Positions 25,545 to 34,137 of a DNA stretch of 34,275 bases are shown here, one piece after another. Where the stretch lies: positions 1 through 34,275 of the forward strand of contig JAKAPW010000008.1 in the NCBI GenBank assembly GCA_021811935.1, written 5' to 3'. A model generated the notes under the pieces. The model did no database searches. It was not told the DNA's origin and worked only from the letters and a program-made list of their open reading frames with translations. This stretch comes from an archaeon. GTDB taxonomy: Archaea > Thermoproteota > Nitrososphaeria > Conexivisphaerales > DTJL01. The position numbers and the translations under genes were made by a program. Each line of letters starts with the position of its first letter. Position 1 is the stretch's first letter.

Positions 25545-26527
25545 CTCCCCCTCTCCTTCTTCGTGTCCGAAACGCCCGCGTCCGTCACCGTGAACCTGGC
25601 CTCCGAATACGGGTGGTGGGGGCTGTCCACCATGGCGGCCACCCGCTCGTCGCCGGACCTCCTCAGGTACACCCTGTACGTGGAGCTGTGGCCGAGCACG
25701 TGGCCCCCCGTCGGCCTCGTGGGGTCCCCGAAGAGCGTGTTTGGCGACGACTGCACCTGGTTGGTTATGATCACGGCTATGCCGTAGACCTCGGCCAGGT
25801 TGTGCAGCCTGTGCATCAGTATGTTGAGCCTCTGCTGCCTTTCGGCGAGCGTCTCTCTGCCTATGAACTCCGACCTGAACAGGTTTATCACGCTGTCCAC
25901 CACGACCAGCCTGGCGTCGTTCTTCCTGACGTGCCCTCCCAGCGACCTGACCACCGCCTCCAGGTGCGGGACGTTGAAGGCCCTGCAGTACAGTATGCTG
26001 TCCAGCGCCTCGTCCTTGTCTATCCCCCTGGACCGGACTATCTCGCCCAGCCTGTTGACCCGGAACGTCCCCTCCGTGTCGACGTATATGGCGCGGCCGC
26101 CCAGCCCCCCCTCCTTCGGCGGCAGGTGGCAGAGCGCCGAGGCGGTATGGCATATCTGGGACTTGCCCGAGCCGAAGGCCCCGAAGAACTCCGTTATCGA
26201 GCCCGTCTCCACCCCGCCTCCGAGCAGCCCGTCCAGGGACGCGGAGCCCGTGCTGCAGAATCCGACCCTCTCCTTGCTCTTCGCCACTTCGCTCGCGGTG
26301 GCGAACTCGCCGACCAGCCGGCCCCCCTTCACCAGGCGCGACCTGGCGTTGGCTATCAGCAGCGCCGCGTTGCGGGCGTCCCCGCCCACCACCTCCAGTA
26401 TCTCGTCGGGCATGGACGAGGCCAGCTCGAAGGCGGAGCCTATCCCGGAGCCGAGCAGCTTGTGCTCCGTCCTTTCTTCCATGCCGTCCACTTCGCTCAG
26501 GGGCATTTCTTCCGCCACCACGGCCAT
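25541..26527 (-). CDS. radA: DNA repair/recombination protein RadA
   Basis: STGSASLDGLLGGGVETGSITEFFGAFGSGKSQICHT, AIYVDTEGTFRVNRL, LVVVDSVINLFRSEFIGRETLAERQQRLN, NQVQSSPNTLFGDPTRPTGGHVLGHSSTYRVYLRR; TATA 'gttatatc' about 26 nt upstream of ATG 26527. Confidence 0.95.
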   Translation of the reverse strand: MAVVAEEMPLSEVDGMEERTEHKLLGSGIGSAFELASSMPDEILEVVGGDARNAALLIANARSRLVKGGRLVGEFATASEVAKSKERVGFCSTGSASLDGLLGGGVETGSITEFFGAFGSGKSQICHTASALCHLPPKEGGLGGRAIYVDTEGTFRVNRLGEIVRSRGIDKDEALDSILYCRAFNVPHLEAVVRSLGGHVRKNDARLVVVDSVINLFRSEFIGRETLAERQQRLNILMHRLHNLAEVYGIAVIITNQVQSSPNTLFGDPTRPTGGHVLGHSSTYRVYLRRSGDERVAAMVDSPHHPYSEARFTVTDAGVSDTKKERGR

Positions 26528-26634
26528 GAGGGCCCCGCGCCCGCGGGCGAGATATAACGAACCACGCATGGTGGACGGGGGGGAGGGAGGGGGGCCACGC
26601 AACGGAAAAGAAGGGCCGGCCCGGAGCCGTCGGC

Positions 26635-27192
26635 GTGGCCCCCGACAGGTACTTCCCCCCTCTCCTGATCGACAACCCGGTCAGGAGGCTCCTCTCGCCC
26701 CCCGGCAGGCTCGTCTCGAAATACGTCGAGGAGGGCGAGGCCGTGGCGGACATAGGCTGCGGGCCGGGCTACTACACGCTGGCGATGGCCGAGGCGGTGG
26801 GGGAGGGCGGGAAGGTCTACGCGGCCGACCCGGACCCCAGGGCGATAGAGGCGCTAGAGCGGAAGCTGGGCGACCGCCGGGGCGTGGTGGAGGCGAGGGC
26901 CGCCTCCGCAGCCGACCTGGGCTTCATACCCGACCGCTCGGTCGACTTCGTCCTGGCGAACGGGATGATCTGCTGCATGACGGAGCACTCGGCGGCGCTG
27001 CGCGAAATCAGGCGCATCATGAAGCCGTCCGGCTCCGCCTACATCAGCGTGTCAAAGATGTTCAGGAGGCGGGACCCCAGGGGGGTCGGCAGGGAAGAGT
27101 GGGAGCAGACGCTCGCCGGGTTCAGCGTGCTGGAAAGGGGGGACGGCCTTGCGACGAGATGGGCCCACGTGGCCCTGATCACCTTGACATGA
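26635..27192 (+). CDS. Class I SAM-dependent methyltransferase
   Basis: VADIGCGPGYYTLAMAEAVGEGGKVYAADPDPRAIEAL, IPDRSVDFVLANGM, REIRRIMKPSGSAYISV; GTG start. Confidence 0.88.
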   Translation: MAPDRYFPPLLIDNPVRRLLSPPGRLVSKYVEEGEAVADIGCGPGYYTLAMAEAVGEGGKVYAADPDPRAIEALERKLGDRRGVVEARAASAADLGFIPDRSVDFVLANGMICCMTEHSAALREIRRIMKPSGSAYISVSKMFRRRDPRGVGREEWEQTLAGFSVLERGDGLATRWAHVALITLT

Positions 27193-27907
27193 GACGCTTG
27201 GCGGTGGTCAGCCTCTTCCTCCTCGTGACGCAGGCCACCGCATCGTGCATGTGTATCGATTCCTCGCTCCTGGCCTCCACGAAATAGGCTCCGGGGAAGG
27301 CGCCCGCGGCCTCCCGGGCGACGTCCTCCACGAACCTCGGGTTCTCCTGGGCCTCGATTATCTTCATCGCCTCGTCCGACCTCTTCATCATCTCGGTCGT
27401 GGCCGCGCTGAAGCACCCCAGCATCCTGACCGCCATCTCCTCTATGTCGACGTAGTCCCTGCTCATCAGCTCGACGGTCAGCCACGCCCTCTGCATGTGC
27501 CCCACGCCCGTTATCTCCTTGCTGCAGGGGCAGGCGGTTATCCCGGGGACGCTCAGGGAGTACGCGTACCTGTTCCTGTGCAGCTCCACCCGCACCCGGA
27601 CGAAGATGTCCCGGAACGGGTATTCCAGGGAGCAGCCGACGCTCGCGTCCGCCTGCGAGCTCTCGACGTCGGAGACGATCCTCCTCAGCGAATCCTCAAG
27701 GTGCCCGTCTTCGGAGTTCCGGGCGGCCGCCTCGACCAGCCTGCTCATGTGCACCCCCCTGGTCTTGCTCGTCTTCGTCATTATGCGGAGCCTGACGGGC
27801 AGGGCGTGCTTCCCCACCTTGAACATCATCTTCAGGGAGTCTATCCCGCCGTGCACGTCCGTCGCGCTATATTCGCTCTGGACGTCCGCCTCAAGGTTGA
27901 GCTTCAA
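27179..27907 (-). CDS. GTP cyclohydrolase FolE2/MptA family
   Basis: CSLEYPFRDIFVRVRVELHRNRYAYSLSVPGITACPCSKEITGVGHMQRAWLTVEL; TTG start overlapping queC. Confidence 0.85.
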   Translation of the reverse strand: MKLNLEADVQSEYSATDVHGGIDSLKMMFKVGKHALPVRLRIMTKTSKTRGVHMSRLVEAAARNSEDGHLEDSLRRIVSDVESSQADASVGCSLEYPFRDIFVRVRVELHRNRYAYSLSVPGITACPCSKEITGVGHMQRAWLTVELMSRDYVDIEEMAVRMLGCFSAATTEMMKRSDEAMKIIEAQENPRFVEDVAREAAGAFPGAYFVEARSEESIHMHDAVACVTRRKRLTTAKRLMSR

Positions 27908-28548
27908 GCCGGCACCTCCAGCGGGTCGCGCATCCCGAGGGCGGCGAAGGCCCCTGCGCGGGACGTGCAGCCGTAGCATCCGCCGCACCGCGTCTTCCCG
28001 TTGTTGTAGCAGCTCCAGGTGAGCTCGAGCGGAACGCCGAGTCTGATCGCCTCGCCGACCACAGCCGTCTTGGTCATGTCCTTTAAAGGCATCTTCACCT
28101 CCGGGGCAGGCCCTTTCATCCCAAGGGAGAGCGCCCCGTTCATCGCTTCCAGGAAGGCGGCGCCCGCGTCCGGGAAGCGCCCCGCGTCCTGGCCGTTGTG
28201 CCCGGAGACTATCAGGCCGGCCCCGAGCGCCTCCGCGTACGCGGCGGCTATCCCGAAGAAGACCGCGTTCCTCGCCGGGACGTACGCGCTCGAGATGCCG
28301 GAATCGCCGTCCTCCAGTACCTCGTCGGAGGAGCTGGGGGACGAAGGCAGCGACTTGTAGAACGGGAGCTCCACCACGCTCTGGCTCACGCCGGCCGCCC
28401 TGGCTATCCTTTCCGCCGCCGCGAGCTCCGGGGACTGGCGCAGCTCGTAGTCGAAGGTCAGCGCGTGTGCCTCCGCCCCGCCTCTGACGGTGCTGTAGAG
28501 GGCGGTGGCCGAGTCTATCCCGCCCGACAGCAGCACTATGGCCTTCAA
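27904..28548 (-). CDS. queC: 7-cyano-7-deazaguanine (preQ0) synthase
   Basis: LKAIVLLSGGIDSATALYST (PP-loop) and zinc motif CYNNGKTRCGGCYGCTSR; TTG start. Confidence 0.93.
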   Translation of the reverse strand: MKAIVLLSGGIDSATALYSTVRGGAEAHALTFDYELRQSPELAAAERIARAAGVSQSVVELPFYKSLPSSPSSSDEVLEDGDSGISSAYVPARNAVFFGIAAAYAEALGAGLIVSGHNGQDAGRFPDAGAAFLEAMNGALSLGMKGPAPEVKMPLKDMTKTAVVGEAIRLGVPLELTWSCYNNGKTRCGGCYGCTSRAGAFAALGMRDPLEVPA

Positions 28549-29060
28549 GCCCTGGCCATCCTGAAGGCGGAGGCCCCCTTGTTGGTCCCCTCGAAGAAGA
28601 ACAGCTTGAGGGCGGAGACCTGCTTGGGCATGCTCGCCATCACCCTGTCGGCCGCCTCCCCGGCTATGTTCTCGCTTGTGGCCTCCTTGGGGAGGAGCAC
28701 CACCGCGTCCTCCGGGACGTCGAGGTGGAAGCGGCCCTTCGGCCCTTCGAAGTCTACTATGCACCTTCCGTTCAGGACGTGCGCGTACGAGCTCGACACT
28801 ATGAACTTGTGGTCGAACCCCTTTATCACCTCCTTGAGCCTTGCCTTGGCCTCCCCGAAGTCGAGGATCATGCCGTCGCCGCCGACGGCCCCGAACACCT
28901 CGGCCGATATCCTGGAGCTGTGGCCGTGGATGACGGAGCAGCTCTCGGAGTGGGGCAGGCAGTGGCCGTAGTCGAAGTGCAGGGAGTCGTCCTCGACGAA
29001 GAGGGAGCTCCAGCTGGCGGGGACGGGCGCGGGCCCGCCGCGCGAAAGTTCGAAGATCAT
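28545..29060 (-). CDS. queD: 6-carboxytetrahydropterin synthase/PTPS family
   Basis: LHFDYGHCLPHSESCSVIHGHSSRISAEVFG, GMILDFGEAKARLKEVIKGFDHKFIV; adjacent to queC; start tentative. Confidence 0.85.
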   Translation of the reverse strand: MIFELSRGGPAPVPASWSSLFVEDDSLHFDYGHCLPHSESCSVIHGHSSRISAEVFGAVGGDGMILDFGEAKARLKEVIKGFDHKFIVSSSYAHVLNGRCIVDFEGPKGRFHLDVPEDAVVLLPKEATSENIAGEAADRVMASMPKQVSALKLFFFEGTNKGASAFRMARA

Positions 29061-29133
29061 GGCTTTGTCCTTGGCCGTGCGAGCCCCCTTCATCCCTTTA
29101 AACCCTAGTGGAATTCCAGGCACCCCGGCACGT

Positions 29134-29877
29134 CTATATGCCGCCGTCCACCAATATCGTCTGGCCCGTGACGAACGAAGAGAGGTCGGAAGCCAGGAAG
29201 AGCACCGCGTTGGACACCTCCCTCCTGCTCCCCAGCCGCCCGAGGGGGGATTCTGACGCGAGCCTCCGTATCTGTTCCTTCGCGTACCAGCGTATCGAGC
29301 CCGCGTCTATGTTCCCAGGGGCGACGGCGTTCACCCTGACCCTGGGGGCGTACATGCGCGCCAGGCTCTTCGTGACGGCTATGAGGGCGGCCTTCGCGGC
29401 GGTGTACGGCAGACCTTCCGTGTGGCCCGTCACCCCCGCTGCGGAAGAGAAGTTGACTATGCTCCCTCCCCTCCCCCCGTTCATCAGCGCGGCTGCCTCC
29501 CTTGCGCAGTTGAACGACCCCACCACGTCCACCATGTAGACCGAGGTCCAGGCGCGGGGGTCCAGCTCTTCGGGCCTGCCGAACCATATCTCCCTGCTGG
29601 AATGGCCGGCGGCGTTGACCAGGATGTCGGGGCGGCGGGAACTCTCCTCCAGCGCGGCGAAGAACCTCTTCACCGCCGCCTCGTCGCCCACGTCGAGCTT
29701 CTCGGCCGTGATTCGGAGGCCCCTCCTCCCCTCCAGCTTCTCCGCTTCCTTCTTCCTGCTGTTGTAGGTGGCTATCACCTCCGCCCCCTCCTCCGCCAGC
29801 AGCAGCGCGACGTCTGACCCTATGTCGCCGCTCGCGCCCGTCACCACCGCCAGCTTCGAAGAAAGCAACTCTCCCAT
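29134..29877 (-). CDS. Short-chain dehydrogenase/reductase
   Basis: LAVVTGASGDIGSDVALLL, ILVNAAGHS, IVNFSSAAGVTGHTEGLPYTAAKAAL, VRVNAVAPGNI. Confidence 0.94.
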   Translation of the reverse strand: MGELLSSKLAVVTGASGDIGSDVALLLAEEGAEVIATYNSRKKEAEKLEGRRGLRITAEKLDVGDEAAVKRFFAALEESSRRPDILVNAAGHSSREIWFGRPEELDPRAWTSVYMVDVVGSFNCAREAAALMNGGRGGSIVNFSSAAGVTGHTEGLPYTAAKAALIAVTKSLARMYAPRVRVNAVAPGNIDAGSIRWYAKEQIRRLASESPLGRLGSRREVSNAVLFLASDLSSFVTGQTILVDGGI

Positions 29878-29904
29878 GCTTGGCGGATGGGCGGGTCCGT
29901 CCGT

Positions 29905-30555
29905 TTATAGAAATTGCGGACCGTTCGAAACTGCCGCAAAGCGGTGCTTCTGGCCCCTTATCTGGCGGAGGAAGTCGAAGACGCCGTCCGAGTGGACCAG
30001 CGGTATGCCTTCCGCAGATTCGGAGGGCGCCGGATGGAGGAGCAGCAGCGCCGGAAGGACTTCTCGCCCGGGCTGCGCATGCTGTTCCATCATCTGGACG
30101 CACCTTGAGCGCTGCTTGAGCGCCGCCTCCCTGAGCCTGGAGGGGGACGCGCAGTTCCAGTGCTTGCAGTCGAAGGCCACCGCGAAATCCCCCTGCCAGC
30201 CCACGACGTCTATCTGCCTTGTCGGACGGCGCAGCCTGACGTTGCTCCTGCACAGGTAACCGCATTCCTCCAGCGCGAAGCGCGCCAGTTCCTCGAAGTC
30301 CCTCCAGTCCAGCCGCCGGCAGACCTCGCTGAGCGAAGCCCCGCCGTTCACCAGGAGCCTGGCCAGCCCGACCTTCCCCCCTTGTCCCATGACGAAGTGG
30401 CCCTCCCCGGCCGAGACAAGGCCGCTGGCGCTCAGCTCCTCGACCAGCTCGCCGACCACGGTCCTCCCCATGCCCGTCCTCCTGCAGATTTCGTCAATGC
30501 CGTTCCTGCCGGCAGAGCATCCGCCGAGGAAGGACAGCAGGTCATGGGTGTTCAA
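29905..30555 (-). CDS. HTH plus PD-(D/E)xK (restriction endonuclease-like) domain protein
   Basis: EICRRTGMGRTVVGELVEELSASGLV (wHTH) and RRPTRQIDVVGWQGDFAVAFDCKHW (D...xDxK pattern); TTG start inferred from TATA-like 'gcttaaacg' upstream. Confidence 0.6.
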   Translation of the reverse strand: MNTHDLLSFLGGCSAGRNGIDEICRRTGMGRTVVGELVEELSASGLVSAGEGHFVMGQGGKVGLARLLVNGGASLSEVCRRLDWRDFEELARFALEECGYLCRSNVRLRRPTRQIDVVGWQGDFAVAFDCKHWNCASPSRLREAALKQRSRCVQMMEQHAQPGREVLPALLLLHPAPSESAEGIPLVHSDGVFDFLRQIRGQKHRFAAVSNGPQFL

Positions 30556-30875
30556 TGCCCAGGACCGGGCACAGGCGATGTCCGCGTTTAAGCATATGGG
30601 GCAAGGTGGGCGGCATCGGGTCCGTTTGCGGAAGACTCCGGCCGCCTGCAGGATATCACAGACGAGGTCGAAGAAGAGACCGAAGAGGAATGATGTGAGC
30701 GCATGGGTGATCGGCAAACCTGCGGGCGGTATGAAACCAAACAGACCACGGCGTATCAATTTCCATGAAACTATGGCTCGCACGCGACGGAGCGATATCG
30801 ACATGTCGGTTGCCGCGATGCAGCGAAAACCGGAAACATAGAGTTATAAAGCATGCACACGGACACGTACTCCCA

Positions 30876-32201
30876 ATGGAAAGTTCCGTTTCTGACGTAG
30901 TCGAAGAATCCAAATGGACGAGCACTCATACGTGGACCTTCATCTCATTCTCCTTCGGCATGCTGCTGGAGTCGTACATATACGGACTTGGGGCTTTCGC
31001 TCCCTACTGGTTCAACAACCTCCCGAAACTGCTCGGGACAGTCGCCCTTGTATGGTCTCCCCTCTTCCTGATATTGGGAATCGCCTTCGCAGGACCAGTT
31101 TCTGACAGGCTGGGCCGCAGGCAGACCTTCTTCCTCACTCTGTCGCTCTACGGGATAGGGGCTATCGGGATGCTCATCAGCAGCGCGTATCCACTCGTGT
31201 TGTTCTTTTTGGCCTTGCTGCTGTTCGCAGCAGGCGGCGAAATGAACACCATCATGGCAGCCAACCACGAGATAATGCCGCGAAAGTACAGGAGCAAGAC
31301 CATGTTCTGGGAGATCAACTTCATCAATGTAGGAGGCGTATTCCTGGCCGTCGTCGGGATAGCTGCGAGCGCGGAGTTCGGATCGCTTCTGTTCTCGCGT
31401 GAAATGATAGCTATCACATTCCTCCCTATATTGGTCGTCTTGGTTTACAGCAGGCTCAAGATGCCCGAGTCGGTAAGGTGGCTGGAGGCCAAAGGCAGGA
31501 AATCTGAAGCGACTTCGCTTGCGCATAGACTTCTCCCTACCGCGGCAGCTTCGAATCAGCCTTCCAGTGGCACCAGCGCGATCGAGAAAGCCGGTTCAAA
31601 GCACCCGTCCTTGGCGCTCAAGATTTTCGTCGTGACCGCGGTGGCGGGCGCGAACGCGGTCGGATATGGATTGATGACCTACTCGCTGGGGTACTTCTAC
31701 TACTACAGCCAAGTGGCCTACATAATCCTGACAGCTAACGTCGTGGGATTCGCCGTGGGCGCCGTGGTTGCCATAATGGCCGAGAAATGGAGCAGGAAGC
31801 TGCTCCTTACCTATTCCATGATAGGCACCTTCATCGTAACCTGGATCATCTATGCGGTGAACTTGGAAACCGCTCTCTTCACTTCCTCGATAACCGTCTT
31901 CTACGTCTTCCTCATAATCCTGAACGTATTCGTTGGGGTGGGATACCTGGCCGAGGATACGCTGAAGGGAGAGGTCTGGAAGACATCAAGCAGAGGGACC
32001 CTTACGGCGCTCACCCGGTTCATATCGATCGGGGCGGCCATACCGGCCTATTTCATCGGCGTCAGCCTTTCGGAGAACAACTACATCCTCTTCAACGCGC
32101 TGGTTTGGACCGTGGGCCTCATTGCAGTGTTCGTCTGGCAATTCAAGGGAATAGAGACAGGGAAGGGCATAAGCATCAAGGTCACCTCCGGCGAAGCTTG
32201 A
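30876..32201 (+). CDS. MFS transporter (sugar/organic-acid porter-like)
   Basis: GPVSDRLGRRQTFFLTLSLYG, PRKYRSKTMFWEINFINVGG, MPESVRWLEAKGRKSEA; TATA 'gttataaag' about 30 nt upstream. Confidence 0.9.
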   Translation: MESSVSDVVEESKWTSTHTWTFISFSFGMLLESYIYGLGAFAPYWFNNLPKLLGTVALVWSPLFLILGIAFAGPVSDRLGRRQTFFLTLSLYGIGAIGMLISSAYPLVLFFLALLLFAAGGEMNTIMAANHEIMPRKYRSKTMFWEINFINVGGVFLAVVGIAASAEFGSLLFSREMIAITFLPILVVLVYSRLKMPESVRWLEAKGRKSEATSLAHRLLPTAAASNQPSSGTSAIEKAGSKHPSLALKIFVVTAVAGANAVGYGLMTYSLGYFYYYSQVAYIILTANVVGFAVGAVVAIMAEKWSRKLLLTYSMIGTFIVTWIIYAVNLETALFTSSITVFYVFLIILNVFVGVGYLAEDTLKGEVWKTSSRGTLTALTRFISIGAAIPAYFIGVSLSENNYILFNALVWTVGLIAVFVWQFKGIETGKGISIKVTSGEA

Positions 32202-32483
32202 GCTCGCCGTTTTCTTTATTTCATAGACCCAGCGTGTGCTGTCCAAGCCAAGCCGACAGAGCGGTGCGCATGGTACAACCGGCTCAAGGAGAGCCTGAAG
32301 AAGCCGGGTTCAAAACCACGGGCGGTAAAGAGCAGTAGGTCGAGGGCTCCTCCGATTCGTGTTCGGCGTAGCGTCCCCTGCCGTTTTCGTGTTCATCGCC
32401 ACCGGGAGAGGCCATGGCATAGAACGCATGGGCGGGCATATGGTTGCGGAAAAGAAGTCGTCAGGTAATATGCCGGAATTCTT

Positions 32484-33788
32484 ATGTCGCCTGCTCGATT
32501 CAACATGGCCGGCAGCAGGAAGCCAAATAACTCCGCGTCGAAAGACGTCTGTCGCATGCCTATCAGCTTGCCTTCGGTCAGCGGGATCAACACCGAAGCG
32601 AGGACGCTCATATTCGTCGGTGCGATCATGAACTTCGGCTTTGCGTTCTACTTCGTAGCGCTGCCGGTTTATCTCTCGGTCGCCGGGTTCAGCCCGACCG
32701 TCATCGGTCTGCTGCTGGCCGTGGAGGCGGTGATCGGTTTCTCGTTGGCGATTCCTCTGGCGATGCTCTCCGACATCCGCGGAAGGAAGGGTTTCTTCAT
32801 CCTCGGGATTCTCGCCGCTTCCGTGGCGGGCGCGATTCTCTACTTCACTCTGAACCTCATCCTGATAGTCCTGGCAGCCGCCTTCTCGGGCCTCGCGAAC
32901 GCTCTGATGAGCGCTCCTGCGCTGGCGCTTTTGGCGGAGAAGGCCACAGACGACAGGTCTAGGAACGACATCTTTACACTCTCTTCTGCCTTCGGAGGAG
33001 TTGCTACGGCTCTCGGGGCCCTGATTTCAGGCATCCTCCCCGCGCTCTTCGCGGCCCGCTTCGGCTTCGGCGTCGTAGGCTCGTTCCGCCCGCTCTTTGC
33101 GCTCAGCGCGACGCTGGGAATCGTCGGGCTGGTGGTCGTCCAGCTGAAGATACACGAAGCGAGGCGTTCGAAGACGGAGGGCAGCAACGGCGGAGCTGCC
33201 ACTGGCGGATTCATGAAGATACCACGCAAGTCGCTGCCTGTTGTGATGAGATTCTCCATGCTCGGTCTCATAGGTTTCGGGGCCGGCCTCATCATCCCCC
33301 TCTTTCCGCTATGGTTCCACCTTCGCTTTGGCCTTGACATATCGGTTATCGGCCCGCTTTTCAGCGCGATGTTGTTCGTGACGGCTCTGGCCTCCCTGCT
33401 GACGCCGTACCTGGCGAGAAGAAGGGGGAGCGTCCTGACCATAGCGCTGACCCAAATATGTTCGATTCCCTTTCTGATTTTGATTCCGTTCTCCGGGAAC
33501 TACGTCCTGGCCGGTGTCGCGATGGTGGCCCGAAACATGTTGATGAACGTTTCAGGCCCGATACAGCACTCCTATCAGATGGGGGTCATACATCCGGACG
33601 AAAGGGCAACGGCATCGAGCATAATCCAGACCTTCGACGCCGTCCCGAGGGCGTTTGCACCCGCGATCGGAGGATACATGTTCTCCCTTGGTCTCCTGGA
33701 CTTGCCCTTCTTCTTCACTGCGGCGCTTTACACGACTTCTATACTGCTCTTCTACTTTATTTTCAGGGGCGTGAGACCGCTCGATTGA
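32484..33788 (+). CDS. MFS transporter
   Basis: YLSVAGFSPTVIGLLLAVEAVIGFSLAIPLAMLSDIRGRKGFFILGIL plus about 12 hydrophobic segments; start uncertain among early ATGs. Confidence 0.88.
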   Translation: MSPARFNMAGSRKPNNSASKDVCRMPISLPSVSGINTEARTLIFVGAIMNFGFAFYFVALPVYLSVAGFSPTVIGLLLAVEAVIGFSLAIPLAMLSDIRGRKGFFILGILAASVAGAILYFTLNLILIVLAAAFSGLANALMSAPALALLAEKATDDRSRNDIFTLSSAFGGVATALGALISGILPALFAARFGFGVVGSFRPLFALSATLGIVGLVVVQLKIHEARRSKTEGSNGGAATGGFMKIPRKSLPVVMRFSMLGLIGFGAGLIIPLFPLWFHLRFGLDISVIGPLFSAMLFVTALASLLTPYLARRRGSVLTIALTQICSIPFLILIPFSGNYVLAGVAMVARNMLMNVSGPIQHSYQMGVIHPDERATASSIIQTFDAVPRAFAPAIGGYMFSLGLLDLPFFFTAALYTTSILLFYFIFRGVRPLD

Positions 33789-34048
33789 GCACAGGCTCGA
33801 CCAGGAACCTCTTCGCAGGGGGGGCGCTCCGAATCTCCCGAAGGGGCCGGACCAGCGCTTCCGCGCTGACGCCCATCTCGACGACCTTTCCGAGGTACAT
33901 TATGCCCAGCCTGTCACCTACACGTTTTGCGAGCGCCAGGTCGTGCGGAAAGAAATGCCGGGCCTGTCGCACAGGTCCCACATGACGTTCAGGACTTCAG
34001 CTCTGATGGAGACATCGAGCATGGAAACAGGTTCGTCGAAGTCCGGCT
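33763..34048 (-). pseudogene. Decayed peptide/nickel ABC transporter ATPase (DppD/F-like), frameshifted C-terminal remnant
   Basis: Frame 1: FDEPVSMLDVSIRAEVLNVMWDLCDR. Frame 2: HDLALAKRVGDRLGIMYLGKVVEMGVSAEAL. The Walker A half is absent. Confidence 0.7.
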
Positions 34049-34137
34049 GTACGCAACTTCATGCTCAGGGATAACGTTTCATATGGGAAAGTATAAGAGC
34101 GCGACAACGGGGGACGGGAAGCCGGTGGAAAGCCCCC

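Noticed and set aside
32300-32325. 'gggttcaaaacc' resembling a tRNA T-loop
   Set aside because: Flanking bases do not form a 5-bp T-stem and no acceptor/anticodon arms are visible; no tRNA called.
32210-32480. Possible transposase or small ORF remnants between the two MFS genes
   Set aside because: Short frames (e.g. WYNRLKESLKKPGSKPRAVKSS) are too weak to assign to any family.
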